Assembly (NCBI RefSeq): GCF_003313505.1
Contig: NZ_QMHO01000004.1
Location: 285,813-349,812 of the forward strand
Origin: Pedobacter nanyangensis
GTDB lineage: Bacteria; Bacteroidota; Bacteroidia; Sphingobacteriales; Sphingobacteriaceae
Direction: 5' to 3'
Length of the DNA stretch: 64,000 nucleotides
Position numbers and translations under genes: made by a program. This document shows positions 45,061 through 54,414 of this stretch, in pieces. The notes beneath the pieces are model-generated. The model was given only the letters and a program-made list of their open reading frames with translations, was not told the DNA's origin and made no database searches. Position 1 is the first letter of the stretch; each line of letters opens with the position of its first letter.

Positions 45061-45303
45061 TTTTACGTTCCATATATCTAAAACTCCGACAACACACAAG
45101 CAATAAAGTGTTAGAGAGATTTAAATTGTATCTATGTGGTTTCGTCTGAGCAAAAGATGATAAATTATTTAAATTTAAGCATTGTTAAATTCTTGTATTC
45201 TCTATAGTTTTTCAACATCATTGAAAGCTATCGGTTTGATGTGAAATGACATATAATTTATGTATGCCCGAAACGATTTTTTTTCACATTGCCAATCTTT
45301 AAG

Positions 45304-45327
45304 ACTATATAATTTCTACTATATAGT
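45304..45327. promoter_or_regulatory. Inverted repeat in the arsR promoter region
   Basis: ACTATATA and TATATAGT, perfect 8-bp arms with 8 bp between, about 52-75 bp before the arsR start. Likely promoter-linked operator or part of the divergent control region. Confidence 0.45.
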
Positions 45328-45345
45328 TTGGTTAACAATTATTTA

Positions 45346-45362
45346 TCGTAATATTGCAATAT
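45346..45362. promoter_or_regulatory. Likely ArsR operator before arsR
   Basis: TCGTAATATTGCAATAT, which contains the 12-bp palindrome ATATTGCAATAT, ends 16 bp before the arsR start. A related sequence (TCGTAATAAAGCAATAT) precedes the next gene at 45731-45747. Confidence 0.6.
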
Positions 45363-45378
45363 ATAACAAGATTTAGAA

Positions 45379-45708
45379 ATGGGTGTAACAAAAACGGAAA
45401 TATTTACAGACCAACAAAATAACTTAGCTACATCGTTAAAAGCATTGGCTCATCCTGCTCGTATCGCAATCCTGCAATACATCATCAAGCAGAATGCTTG
45501 TATTTGTAATGACTTGGTTGAGGAATTAGGATTGGCACAAGCAACTATTTCACAACATTTGAAAGAATTAAAGAACATTGGTATCATCAAGGGAAATATT
45601 GAGGGAACAAGTGTATGTTACTGTATTGATGAAAATGTTTGGCAACAGCTTAAAAAGGAACTCAATACTTTCTTTGTGGATAATATAGGGGTTGATAAAT
45701 GCTGTTAA
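45379..45708 (+). CDS. arsR: ArsR-family metalloregulator
   Basis: 109 residues, a winged helix with LAHPARIAILQYI, then CICNDLVEELGLAQATISQHLKELK. The CIC pair at the start of the recognition region is the ELCVCDL-type arsenic-binding site of ArsR in variant form, and the C-terminus adds CC. It represses the arsenic genes until As(III) binds. It is transcribed away from the crp gene. Operator-like repeats lie before this gene and before the next. Confidence 0.9.
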   Translation: MGVTKTEIFTDQQNNLATSLKALAHPARIAILQYIIKQNACICNDLVEELGLAQATISQHLKELKNIGIIKGNIEGTSVCYCIDENVWQQLKKELNTFFVDNIGVDKCC

Positions 45709-45730
45709 GCCTTTTTTTTAATTATATACA

Positions 45731-45750
45731 TCGTAATAAAGCAATATAAC
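45731..45750. promoter_or_regulatory. Second ArsR-like operator
   Basis: TCGTAATAAAGCAATATAAC, closely matching the sequence before arsR, lies 18-37 bp before the DUF6428 gene. This suggests a second ArsR-controlled promoter inside the operon. Confidence 0.5.
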
Positions 45751-45767
45751 AATTAAATAAAAAAACA

Positions 45768-46241
45768 ATGAAACTATCAGACATCAAAGAAATCTTGCCA
45801 GCATTAGATAATGTTGAATTTCAATTAGAGAACGGAACATTTGTACCGGAACACTTCCACGTTACAGAAGTAGGTGTTATTACAAAACACTTTATTGATT
45901 GTGGCGGAGTAATCCGTAAGGAAAAAGTAGTCAATTTTCAATTATGGAATGCACATGACCTTGAACACCGATTAAAACCGACCAAACTATTAAACATCAT
46001 CAAACTATCTGAAGAAAAATTGGGCATTGAAGATGCAGAAATTGAAGTAGAATACCAAAGTGACACCATTGGCAAGTACGATTTGGATTTTAACGGAAAA
46101 ACATTTGTATTGAAGAATAAAACGACGGCTTGTCTGGCTCAGGACGCTTGCGGTATATCTTCCGAAAAAGTCAAGAAAAACTTAGCTGAACTTTATGTAA
46201 ATAATGCTAACACTTGTACACCAGGTGGCGGATGTTGCTAA
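45768..46241 (+). CDS. DUF6428-family protein of the arsenic operon
   Basis: 157 residues, cytoplasmic. Conserved histidine-rich start of the domain (FVPEHFHVTEVGV), a single cysteine in IDCGGVIRKE, and a C-terminal CTPGGGCC that could bind a thiophilic metal such as arsenic. Proteins of this family sit in Bacteroidota arsenic operons between arsR and the arsenate reductase gene; their role is not known. Probable metal chaperone or sensor. Confidence 0.75.
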   Translation: MKLSDIKEILPALDNVEFQLENGTFVPEHFHVTEVGVITKHFIDCGGVIRKEKVVNFQLWNAHDLEHRLKPTKLLNIIKLSEEKLGIEDAEIEVEYQSDTIGKYDLDFNGKTFVLKNKTTACLAQDACGISSEKVKKNLAELYVNNANTCTPGGGCC

Positions 46242-46250
46242 AATACAATT

Positions 46251-46685
46251 ATGATGTTTTCAAAAATAATTCATACAGATAATTCGAATACAACAATTTT
46301 AGTCCGATTAATTGTTGGAGCTGTTTTTTTATCAGAGGGTATTCAGAAGTTTCTGTTTCCTGCTACTCGTGGAGCCGGTCGGTTTGAAAAAATCGGCTTG
46401 CCATCGCCTGAAATTTTGGGGAATTATGTCGGGACATTTGAAATTCTTTGCGGAGTTTGTGTTTTGCTCGGTTTGCTTACACGATTGGCAAGCATTCCGC
46501 TTATCATTATTATGCTGGTCGCTATTGTCACTACCAAAGCTGATGTTTTGGCCAATGAGGGCTTTTGGGAAATGCTGCACGGAAGCCGTACCGATTGGAC
46601 TATGCTTTTAGGAAGCATATTTTTATTGATTAAAGGCAGTGGTTACTGGTCTTTGGATAAGCAATTGATGAATAATGGAAAATAA
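46251..46685 (+). CDS. DoxX-family membrane protein
   Basis: 144 residues, four transmembrane helices, with the DoxX pattern VRLIVGAVFLSEGIQKFLFP at the start and a GTFEILCGVCVLLGLLTR block. DoxX proteins are often linked to redox or thiol stress. The gene overlaps chrA by 11 nt and follows the DUF6428 gene after 9 nt, so it belongs to the arsenic operon. Its function there is unknown. Confidence 0.85.
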   Translation: MMFSKIIHTDNSNTTILVRLIVGAVFLSEGIQKFLFPATRGAGRFEKIGLPSPEILGNYVGTFEILCGVCVLLGLLTRLASIPLIIIMLVAIVTTKADVLANEGFWEMLHGSRTDWTMLLGSIFLLIKGSGYWSLDKQLMNNGK

Positions 46686-47805
46686 AATAAGTATAAAAGA
46701 AATCATTCGTTTATTCATTAAACTTGGCTTCATTGGTTTTGGCGGACCTGCTGCCCATATTGCAATGATGCAGCGGGAAGTGGTGGTTAAAAGGAAATGG
46801 ATGAGCGAACAGCACTTTCTGGATTTGCTTGGAGCTACCAATCTTATTCCGGGACCAAACAGTACCGAAATGGCGATACATATAGGTTATGATAAAGGCG
46901 GCTGGAAAGGATTACTGGCTGCGGGTTTATGTTTTATTCTCCCTGCGGTTTTCATTACCGGGATATTTGCATTCCTATATCAGCAATATGGACAACTGCC
47001 CGAAGTACAACCGTTTATTTATGGCATCAAACCTTCAATCATCGCTATTATTATTGGAGCGGTATTTCCATTGGCAAAGAAATCCGTTAAATCAACATTC
47101 TTAGCATGTACAGGAATTGTTGTTTTGGTGCTGGCATTATTCAACATAAACGAGATTTTTTTAATGTTTGGGGCAGGGATATTGGCTGTTGTATTGTTTT
47201 ATTTTCAACATCGAAAGAAGAATACCCTGCAAAGCATTGCTCCATTTGTATTGCTGCAAATAAGCACCTCAAATTTCTTTTCAGAAACCAATATCCGTTT
47301 GTTTTGGATTTTCCTTAAAATCGGAGCTATTCTTTACGGAAGCGGTTATGTTCTTTTCGCTTTTTTAGATACTGAATTAGTAGCGAAGGGTTTACTCAGC
47401 CGGCAGGAATTAATGGATGCCATTGCAGTTGGTCAGTTCACGCCAGGTCCGGTTTTTTCGTCCGTAACATTTATCGGTTATCAAATCAATGGAACTTCGG
47501 GAGCCATACTATCCACCATTGCCATTTTTCTTCCTTCATTTGTTTTTGTAGCCTTGCTCAATCCAATAATGAAAAGGATGCGTCAATCTAAAGGACTTTC
47601 AGCTTTTCTTGACGCTGTAAATGTAGCGTCAGTAGCGATTATAGCGGCTGTTTGTTTCTCAATGGGAAAAGAAACTATTACCGACTGGCGAACCATAATG
47701 ATTGCACTGATCAGTGCATTTATTGTATTCAAATTCAAAAAAATCAACAGTGCATTTATCGTTTTAGGCGGTGCATTGTTAGGTTATCTATTATACCAAT
47801 TATAA
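46675..47805 (+). CDS. chrA: CHR-family chromate transporter
   Basis: 376 residues with both homologous halves of long-chain ChrA. Half one carries IGFGGPAAHIAMMQREVV and LLGATNLIPGPNSTEMA; half two carries YGSGYVLFAFL and DAIAVGQFTPGPVFSSVTFIG. Each half has several transmembrane helices. ChrA exports chromate, but CHR proteins are frequent in arsenic operons and may act on another oxyanion here. Complete and probably functional. Confidence 0.9.
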   Translation: MENKISIKEIIRLFIKLGFIGFGGPAAHIAMMQREVVVKRKWMSEQHFLDLLGATNLIPGPNSTEMAIHIGYDKGGWKGLLAAGLCFILPAVFITGIFAFLYQQYGQLPEVQPFIYGIKPSIIAIIIGAVFPLAKKSVKSTFLACTGIVVLVLALFNINEIFLMFGAGILAVVLFYFQHRKKNTLQSIAPFVLLQISTSNFFSETNIRLFWIFLKIGAILYGSGYVLFAFLDTELVAKGLLSRQELMDAIAVGQFTPGPVFSSVTFIGYQINGTSGAILSTIAIFLPSFVFVALLNPIMKRMRQSKGLSAFLDAVNVASVAIIAAVCFSMGKETITDWRTIMIALISAFIVFKFKKINSAFIVLGGALLGYLLYQL

Positions 47806-47816
47806 AACAAAATAAA

Positions 47817-48428
47817 ATGTACCAAACGTTATCCAAAACAATCGAGCAATTACAACTACAAAACATTAGTGAAGAACGTAAAGCAACATTACAACCATTG
47901 ATAGATTTTGTACAACAGAAAACAACCAGCAAAGAGCAAATAAATATCAATTTCATTTGTACACATAATTCCCGTAGAAGCCATTTGTCACAGATTTGGG
48001 CACAAGTAGCAGCAACACATTTTAACTTACCAAATGTAAATTGTTATTCGGGGGGTACCGAAGAAACGGCATTATTCCCGAAGGTAGCGGAAACATTGAC
48101 CAATCAAGGATTTAGCATTTTCAAAATTGCAGATACTAATAATCCTGTATATGCTATAAAATACAGCGATAACGCTTTGCCTGTAATTGGTTTTTCTAAA
48201 AAATACGATAGTCCTTTCAATCCTGTATCTGCGTTTGCAGCTATTATGACCTGTTCGCAGGCAGACGGCGGATGTCCTTTTATTGCAGGAGCAGAAAAAC
48301 GAATACCTATCACATTTGAAGACCCTAAAATTTCGGACAATACGCCGGAACAATCTAAGACATATGCCGAAAGAAGTTTGCAGATAGCAACAGAAATGTT
48401 TTACGTCTTTTCACAAATAAGCCAATAA
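47817..48428 (+). CDS. Low-molecular-weight phosphatase-type arsenate reductase
   Basis: 203 residues from the ATG at 47817; the frame extends upstream into chrA but that part is not protein-like. The P-loop CTHNSRRS near residue 48 is the C(x5)R catalytic site of low-molecular-weight tyrosine phosphatases and thioredoxin-type ArsC. The family's second cysteines may be in the MTCSQADGGCPF segment near 143-153. It is 11 nt after chrA and 3 nt before ACR3. It most likely reduces arsenate to arsenite for export. Confidence 0.85.
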   Translation: MYQTLSKTIEQLQLQNISEERKATLQPLIDFVQQKTTSKEQININFICTHNSRRSHLSQIWAQVAATHFNLPNVNCYSGGTEETALFPKVAETLTNQGFSIFKIADTNNPVYAIKYSDNALPVIGFSKKYDSPFNPVSAFAAIMTCSQADGGCPFIAGAEKRIPITFEDPKISDNTPEQSKTYAERSLQIATEMFYVFSQISQ

Positions 48429-48431
48429 CCG

Positions 48432-49463
48432 ATGCAACCAAAACTAAAATTTCTTGACCGTTACCTAACCTTATGGATATTCCTTGCAATGGCAGCAGGT
48501 ATAGGATTGGGATATTTCTTCCCGAATATTTCAAATGTTACCAATGCCTTATCAGTAGGCACTACCAACATTCCATTGGCAATGGGATTGATATTGATGA
48601 TGTACCCGCCATTGGCAAAAGTTGATTATACATTATTACCTAAAGCCTTTAAGGACAAAAAAGTTATCGGCATATCTTTATTGCTCAATTGGGTAATCGG
48701 TACAGTATTGATGTTTGGATTGGCAGTTTTGTTTTTACGGAACGAACCCGATTACATGACAGGCTTAATACTGATAGGCTTGGCAAGATGTATAGCAATG
48801 GTAATTGTTTGGAGCGACTTAGCAAAAGCAAACAGAGAATACACAGCTATGTTAGTGGCATTAAACAGCATCTTCCAAATAGTGAGTTATAGCTTCTTGG
48901 TTTGGTTGTTCATCAACGTGTTACCAAGCAAGTTAGGATTAGCCAATTTCAATGTAAGCGTGTCTATGAGAGATGTTACCGAAAGCGTGTTGATATATTT
49001 AGGTATTCCTTTCTTAGCAGGTTTCCTTAGCCGTTATTTCCTTATCAAATCAAAAGGCATCGAATGGTATAACAGGAAATTTGTACCTGCAATATCACCT
49101 ATTACATTGTATGCTTTATTGTTTACCATCGTATTGATGTTCAGTTTGAAAGGCGACAAAATAGTAGAGTTGCCAATGGATGTGGTAAAAGTAGCCGTTC
49201 CCTTAATCATCTATTTTGTACTCATGTTTTTCGTGAGCTTCTTTATCAATAAATCCTTAAAAGTCCCTTACGACAAAAATGCTTCCATAGCATTTACAGC
49301 AACAGGAAACAACTTTGAGTTGGCAATAGCAGTAGCCATATCAATATTCGGTATTCATTCGCCTCAAGCATTTGTAGGTGTTATTGGTCCACTTGTGGAA
49401 GTGCCGGTACTTATATTATTGGTAAGAGCGAGTTTATGGTTGAAGAAAAAGTATTATAGTTAA
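48432..49463 (+). CDS. arsB: ACR3-family arsenite efflux transporter
   Basis: 343 residues, about ten transmembrane helices. Family motifs: [21 protein letters not shown] near residue 28-48, [14 protein letters not shown] near 120 with the cysteine needed for As(III), and [16 protein letters not shown] near 285. Exports arsenite made by the upstream reductase. Last gene of the arsenic operon. The symbol is used loosely; acr3 is the alternative. Confidence 0.93.
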   Translation: MQPKLKFLDRYLTLWIFLAMAAGIGLGYFFPNISNVTNALSVGTTNIPLAMGLILMMYPPLAKVDYTLLPKAFKDKKVIGISLLLNWVIGTVLMFGLAVLFLRNEPDYMTGLILIGLARCIAMVIVWSDLAKANREYTAMLVALNSIFQIVSYSFLVWLFINVLPSKLGLANFNVSVSMRDVTESVLIYLGIPFLAGFLSRYFLIKSKGIEWYNRKFVPAISPITLYALLFTIVLMFSLKGDKIVELPMDVVKVAVPLIIYFVLMFFVSFFINKSLKVPYDKNASIAFTATGNNFELAIAVAISIFGIHSPQAFVGVIGPLVEVPVLILLVRASLWLKKKYYS

Positions 49464-49974
49464 ATGTATGTTTAGGGATCTCGCAAGAATAAATTGGTGA
49501 ATTAATTGTTCAAAATGAAATTGATATAATACTTTTGCTATTACAAAAGGAAATGGTGTTCTTCCTTTGTGTATTTCGGTAAATGTAGCCAACCCATTCC
49601 GTTCCAAACTGTCCACTCCATCTGATCGTTTTTGTTTTTCATCCCGACTGCGTTCGTCCTCCACCACTTACATTTTCCGATTCCGGTACCATCGACGACC
49701 AAGCTTCCGCACCAGCCTTTTGCGTAGCAAAAGCACAGAAACGCTCCCCAGATACCGCTAAATAACCCTATGTAAATCTAGGTCAGCAAGCCACATAGAA
49801 ACTTCGCGAAAAAACCGATTATAAAGCGACCAGATTCGTTAAAACGTATCGTCCGGCACATTATATCCTCCATGTATGTTGTTTTGGGATAAAACTGGTT
49901 GTAAGGATTATTCCTGCAATCTATAGTCAGGAGTTTGTTGAGACTAAATGATAGCCCACAATCAATCGTACAAA
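49464..49974. other. 510-bp intergenic region with no supported gene
   Basis: The block at about 49550-49780 is richer in G+C than its surroundings and contains a small perfect hairpin (CTTTTGC-GTA-GCAAAAG near 49720-49737). Short frames cross it on both strands but none has a good start or domain. It may be a remnant of a mobile-element region or the 3' leader of the arsenic operon. No clear terminator for the ACR3 gene was seen. Confidence 0.45.
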
Positions 49975-50748
49975 TTAAAGCCAGCCCTCTCTAATACACC
50001 TCGCACCCAATTCCACTAAATTTTTACAGTTGGACTTGAAAAGAATCTTTTTTCGGTGGCTGTCTACTGTATACCTAGAGATATGAAGCGTATCGGCTAT
50101 TTCCCTTGAACTTCTTCCCTCTATGATGAGCCTTAGCACTTCTTTCTCCCGCTTACTAAAAATTTCCTTTGAAAGCAACAACAATGTCTGTCCAACATCA
50201 ACATTGCAATAGGAAGGCTCACCATCTAGGCCCAAAAAAGATAGTCCCGATGGTCTGTTGTCCGTTTTCAGGTGTGTAATATCCGTATGTACGCCCATCA
50301 CACGTATGACAGCACCATCTTCGGTACTTTGTATCGTGATAACCTGTTGCAAGATCCATTTATAGGAACCGTCTTTGCACCTTAATCTATAATCGTAGCT
50401 CACCTTGTATTTAAGTGTTTTTTCGGCTGGGAGAATGTTGAAAAAATCAGTGACTTTCTGTTCATGGAGAATGAAACGCCCCTTGTCCTCCGGATGGATA
50501 CAATCAAAAATATATTCGATCGAAAATTCTTCCTTTCCGATGCCCAAAGTCTTTGTGACGCCATCACTTATAAATTCCATTTCCACCTGGGCAATATTAG
50601 CGATGTAATAGTAAAACTCCCCAGGCTGGAAAATATCCAGCATCTTCTTATAAATTTCAAGTTCAAACGAGGCAGCTAGGTCACCATTATGGTTTCTGGC
50701 GATCTGATGCCATGTCTTCTTCATCTGGTCAAACTTAATCAGGGACAT
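49975..50748 (-). CDS. PAS-domain LuxR-type transcriptional regulator
   Basis: 257 residues. PAS fold at about 45-155 (IANIAQVEMEFISDGVTKTLG, then YRLRCKDGSYKWILQQVI and GVHTDITH) and a LuxR HTH at about 195-255 (SKREKEVLRLIIEGRSSREI, then LHISRYTVDSHRKKI). It lacks a receiver or membrane domain, so it likely senses a small cytoplasmic ligand or redox state. It is divergent from the lipoprotein gene at 50905; two palindromes lie between them. It probably controls those exported proteins. Confidence 0.9.
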   Translation of the reverse strand: MSLIKFDQMKKTWHQIARNHNGDLAASFELEIYKKMLDIFQPGEFYYYIANIAQVEMEFISDGVTKTLGIGKEEFSIEYIFDCIHPEDKGRFILHEQKVTDFFNILPAEKTLKYKVSYDYRLRCKDGSYKWILQQVITIQSTEDGAVIRVMGVHTDITHLKTDNRPSGLSFLGLDGEPSYCNVDVGQTLLLLSKEIFSKREKEVLRLIIEGRSSREIADTLHISRYTVDSHRKKILFKSNCKNLVELGARCIREGWL

Positions 50749-50825
50749 AGGTAGGATTATCTAAAATTTAATACACTGATATTGATGGAACACATGTTCA
50801 AATTTAACAATCCGTTTCAAAAATC

Positions 50826-50860
50826 CCTATTAATAGGTATTTTATGGTATGCCTGCATAC
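50826..50860. promoter_or_regulatory. Two adjacent palindromes between divergent genes
   Basis: CCTATTAATAGG (50826-50837) is a perfect 12-bp palindrome and GTATGC-CT-GCATAC (50847-50860) has perfect 6-bp arms. They lie 45-79 bp before the lipoprotein start and 78-112 bp from the LuxR-type start. Likely operators for the PAS-LuxR regulator. Confidence 0.5.
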
Positions 50861-50904
50861 GGTAGCTTTGTTGGGTTGTGTTTTATAATGTAAATAACTC
50901 AAAC

Positions 50905-51645
50905 ATGGGAACTTCAAAAACAATCAGACATCTATTAACAGTGATACTCCTTACCACCTCTTTCGGTATCATTTTAACCTCATGTAAAAAGAAGGGGAAT
51001 AATGACGATATGGATGATAACAGCCCGTTTACCACTAAACCAGAAGCCATTGCCGCTGAAGATAGCGGAAGTGGGGGCGTGTACAAAGGTGTGTTGGTAG
51101 GCTCTACTGGTTATGTGAAAATTATCTTACAAGGTGGGCAAAAATCTGTTACCGTAACTATGGATGGTACAACTAAATCGCTTACCGAAGTATCGTTTGC
51201 TCCTACAAATTGGACTTCTGGACAGCCCATAACACGGGCGGTATTTGCCAAAGATAATTGGCAGGTTGTATTTTCGGTAGCAGCAAATGGTGGCAATCCA
51301 GTAATAGAAGTAGACATACCCGGGCATAGCAATATCACTGTGGCTGTGTTAAAAGAAACCTCAACTTCCGTAGTAAAAAGCTATGAAGGCACGGTAACCT
51401 ATCAGGGTACATCGGCCAACAGCGTATTTAATTTCGTGGTCAAAGGGAACAGCTTTTCTGGTTTGGTTCGCATACCTGGAGAAACGGCAACCTATACCAT
51501 GCAAGGGAGCTTACAGAACGGAACTACTTTGCAAGGCACAGTAAATGGTGCTACTGTAAACGGAACCATACAAGGAGACAATGCTACGGGTAATATCATT
51601 ACGCCAAATACTTCGGCGCCGTGGACAGCAAAAAGAACACTTTAA
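50905..51645 (+). CDS. Exported lipoprotein, function unknown
   Basis: 246 residues from the ATG at 50905 (the GTG at 50878 is less likely). Lipoprotein signal with lipobox ILTSC followed by KKKG. The mature protein is rich in Thr, Ser, Gly and Val and ends in several short beta repeats (TYTMQGSLQNGTTLQGTVNGATVNGTIQG in outline), suggesting a beta-sheet surface domain. First of four same-strand genes for exported proteins. No enzyme motif. Confidence 0.75.
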   Translation: MGTSKTIRHLLTVILLTTSFGIILTSCKKKGNNDDMDDNSPFTTKPEAIAAEDSGSGGVYKGVLVGSTGYVKIILQGGQKSVTVTMDGTTKSLTEVSFAPTNWTSGQPITRAVFAKDNWQVVFSVAANGGNPVIEVDIPGHSNITVAVLKETSTSVVKSYEGTVTYQGTSANSVFNFVVKGNSFSGLVRIPGETATYTMQGSLQNGTTLQGTVNGATVNGTIQGDNATGNIITPNTSAPWTAKRTL

Positions 51646-51677
51646 AAACTATAATGCAATGAAATTAAATCAATATC

Positions 51678-52229
51678 ATGAAAACATTTGTAATAAAAAC
51701 GGCTCTTAAATTATCGGTTATTTATTTGCTCTTTGTTGCGCTTAATTCTGGTTTAGCTTATGCGCAACAAAATGAAAAATGGCTCTATTTGGCAAGCGAT
51801 AAGCCCATCAAGTATAAATTTGTTAAGGTAAAGGAAGAAGCCGGACGTGTCTATTTTCAGATGCAGGTGAAGTATGATAAAACGGCTCCTACCTATTGCG
51901 AAAGATGTTTGGGCTATACCATCTACATTTCCAGGTCAACGGGTAATCCAGATGATAGCTACAGACTACATTATCAGTTCTATCAGTCTGATAATACGGT
52001 TACGATACCTCACGTATTTAGTGTTTCAAAATCAAATGATGATGGACGTTGGCTGTCTTATTGGGACGATAACTCGAAAATGCCGATGGTAAAAAACAAG
52101 GTAGGTGGCGAGCCAGAGCAGCTAAGGTTCGCGACTTGGTGTGTAGATAATTTTAAAAATGATGGCGTAGAGGAATTTAATCGTTGTAAAAGAGATTTTC
52201 AGGGAGTGGCACCAGTGGAGTTAAGATAG
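51678..52229 (+). CDS. Secreted protein, function unknown
   Basis: 183 residues with a signal peptide (about 1-30, ending GLAYAQ). The mature part has a CERC pair near residue 75 and two more cysteines near the end (TWCVDNF, NRCKRD), so two disulfides are likely. Beta-rich, aromatic-rich. It starts 33 nt after the lipoprotein gene and is followed by the next exported protein after 6 nt. No family recognised. Confidence 0.7.
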   Translation: MKTFVIKTALKLSVIYLLFVALNSGLAYAQQNEKWLYLASDKPIKYKFVKVKEEAGRVYFQMQVKYDKTAPTYCERCLGYTIYISRSTGNPDDSYRLHYQFYQSDNTVTIPHVFSVSKSNDDGRWLSYWDDNSKMPMVKNKVGGEPEQLRFATWCVDNFKNDGVEEFNRCKRDFQGVAPVELR

Positions 52230-52235
52230 TAACTG

Positions 52236-52811
52236 ATGAGAATTGTTTTTTTGCTTCTGTTTTTGTTTGTAAATAAGGTAGTCTTGGGGCAAAACTTATT
52301 AGCAGGAAATTATACTTCTACTGATGGTAGGTACACGGTAATTGTTGAGCACAATGGTAGTACCATAAAAATAACCGAGCCAAATAAGGAAAACCTGTAT
52401 AAAAGTTCGGGGGGAGCAATTTATCGTCATACAGAGCCAAAATATGCTGCTTATTATATTAAGGTAGCTGCCAACAATAAATATTATTCTGGCAAAAATG
52501 GAGGACAGGAATATTTATTTACTTATTCGGGTGGCAATACCTCGCCCTCCGAAGTGCTGCCCTCAGGAGCAGATAATTGCCCTTTGTATGATAAGTATGC
52601 CGCTATGATTAAGAAAGATCCAAATAACACACAAGGTTGGGCATTTTGTGCTGCCGCAGCTCTGGCATATTGCACTTATAATGTAAATGAACGAAAAGAG
52701 ATGCTAACGCCAATTATACAGGCCTTAAAATCGATTTTGGAACAACCAGAAAAATGCCCTTGTGAAGATGTAATACCTGCCACAGTTTGGAAATCAGTTA
52801 AAATAGATTAG
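52236..52811 (+). CDS. Secreted cysteine-containing protein, function unknown
   Basis: 191 residues, signal peptide about 1-18 (ending VVLGQ). The N-terminal half is beta-rich (YTSTDGRYTVIVEHNGSTIKI) and the C-terminal half helical with cysteines at DNCPLYDKY, AFCAAAALAYC and CPCEDV. The helical half, including NTQGWAFCAAAALAYC, may be a small alpha domain held by disulfides. Same operon as its neighbours. Family unknown. Confidence 0.7.
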   Translation: MRIVFLLLFLFVNKVVLGQNLLAGNYTSTDGRYTVIVEHNGSTIKITEPNKENLYKSSGGAIYRHTEPKYAAYYIKVAANNKYYSGKNGGQEYLFTYSGGNTSPSEVLPSGADNCPLYDKYAAMIKKDPNNTQGWAFCAAAALAYCTYNVNERKEMLTPIIQALKSILEQPEKCPCEDVIPATVWKSVKID

Positions 52812-52827
52812 CATTTAAAATTAGGTT

Positions 52828-54108
52828 ATGGTTAGTAAGTTTAAATTCTGCCTATTGCTTGTTACTTTTTTTATAGGTGCACAGCGTTCGCTGGGGCAGG
52901 GCATTAAGCTAGAAAACGTAGTAAATGAACAATTTGGTACGCTATTAGAATCTTTATTAAAAGATGGTAAGATAGATGAAGTAAGTGCCAAAACATATCT
53001 GGAAACGGTGTTTGGTTATGATGAAGCTGTAAGCAATTACCTGAAAACCGTAAATCTAAGTCAGCAGTTAAAGGGTTTGGGACAGGGAAAAATGTCTTTC
53101 GATAGTTATATTACAAGTTTAAACAGCAGTTTGATTTCATTTATACCGCAAGAAAAGCAGCAGGCCTATGCCTCTTATATGCAAACCCACTATATGATGG
53201 AGGGCGCAATGAACGAAATTAAAAGTGGGAAAATTGGCACCAATACGGTAGAACTGGCTTCGGGAATAATACAGGGGCTAAAAGAAAGCAAAGAACTCAA
53301 GCTTAAAAATGAGGCCATTGCCAAAAAACTGGAAGTAATTACGCCTACCTTAGCTAAATTAAACTCATCAACTGCCGAATATAAAAAACTAAACATAGTT
53401 GATGAAGTGGAGAGTGAAAAAAATTGGCACACAAATACAAATCCTGTCATGAGGGATAAGCCTGAATATCCGACCACCCAGTTTACTACAAATTATATGA
53501 CCCTGCAAAATGGCTATTTATTGCTAACTACCCAAAATTATGTTGGTGCTGTTTTTAATTGGGATAAGGATACCAGATTTGAACCACAAAGGATTTACAG
53601 AAATATGGAGAAATTCGATTTCTCAAAAGACTTTGTCATGAGCTTTCATCTTCAAATGGATAAAAGGTTGATGCAAACATTTGAAATAGAAATAGGCAAA
53701 GGCTATCGCGTAAGTATAGCCCGGACAAATGGTTTTGTTTCAATAGTTACCCCAGCCGATTATAAAGTGACTGAAAAATATGGGAACTTAGCTACTCATA
53801 ACGATGTAAAAAGGAAAAGCACTGTAGTAGATAGGGACAGATTTATTATACTAAATCAAAGCAATTACCCCGGATTACAGTTGATGATCAGGGAGAAGAA
53901 AAATCCAGATGTAAATTTTGATGGTGTACTTAAGCTTACCATTTCGAAAAAAGGAAATGTTTTTACCTGCAAATTAAATGATCTGCCGGGAGATTTAACT
54001 TCTACAGTCAATTACTTTCCCGACAAATATTATTTAGGAGCGGTGCTAAAGGAAACTAGTAAAAAAGCAGTGGTGCTAATCCATAAGCTGGAACTAGAAC
54101 ATTTGTAG
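52828..54108 (+). CDS. Secreted two-domain protein, function unknown
   Basis: 426 residues, signal peptide about 1-23 (ending SLGQG). Residues 30-190 are helical and partly coiled coil. Residues 215-426 are beta-rich with a jelly-roll-like pattern (FDFSKDFVMSFHLQMDKR, then VLKLTISKKGNVFTCKLND), as in concanavalin-like or 3-keto-disaccharide-hydrolase-type domains. No catalytic residues can be named. Last of the four exported-protein genes. Confidence 0.7.
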   Translation: MVSKFKFCLLLVTFFIGAQRSLGQGIKLENVVNEQFGTLLESLLKDGKIDEVSAKTYLETVFGYDEAVSNYLKTVNLSQQLKGLGQGKMSFDSYITSLNSSLISFIPQEKQQAYASYMQTHYMMEGAMNEIKSGKIGTNTVELASGIIQGLKESKELKLKNEAIAKKLEVITPTLAKLNSSTAEYKKLNIVDEVESEKNWHTNTNPVMRDKPEYPTTQFTTNYMTLQNGYLLLTTQNYVGAVFNWDKDTRFEPQRIYRNMEKFDFSKDFVMSFHLQMDKRLMQTFEIEIGKGYRVSIARTNGFVSIVTPADYKVTEKYGNLATHNDVKRKSTVVDRDRFIILNQSNYPGLQLMIREKKNPDVNFDGVLKLTISKKGNVFTCKLNDLPGDLTSTVNYFPDKYYLGAVLKETSKKAVVLIHKLELEHL

Positions 54109-54414
54109 TCAAAAGAATCATCGTAAAAGGATACTTTCTTTTGCATGCTATAAGAATGTCCACTTTATAATGGACGAACAATTTCGTGGTGAAAGCTAAA
54201 CAGATACTTAGTATATTCGATCATTCCTTTGCCCTAAATTTTCAAATAACATGTTTAAAATGGACTTAGAATTTTAATATACTGACTAGCAATAATAAAT
54301 TAATACATAAAATCTTAACTTGTAAATAAACCAATCTGTACAAGGACAGCTAGAAGTTCTTTTAGTAAAATCTTTAAGTAGTGCTATTTTTTCATACTTT
54401 AACAACGTTAGATT

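Noticed and set aside
49434..49761. Short frames on both strands after the ACR3 gene
   Set aside because: The two overlap each other, are rich in Arg and Ser, and have no domain or good start; treated as non-coding.
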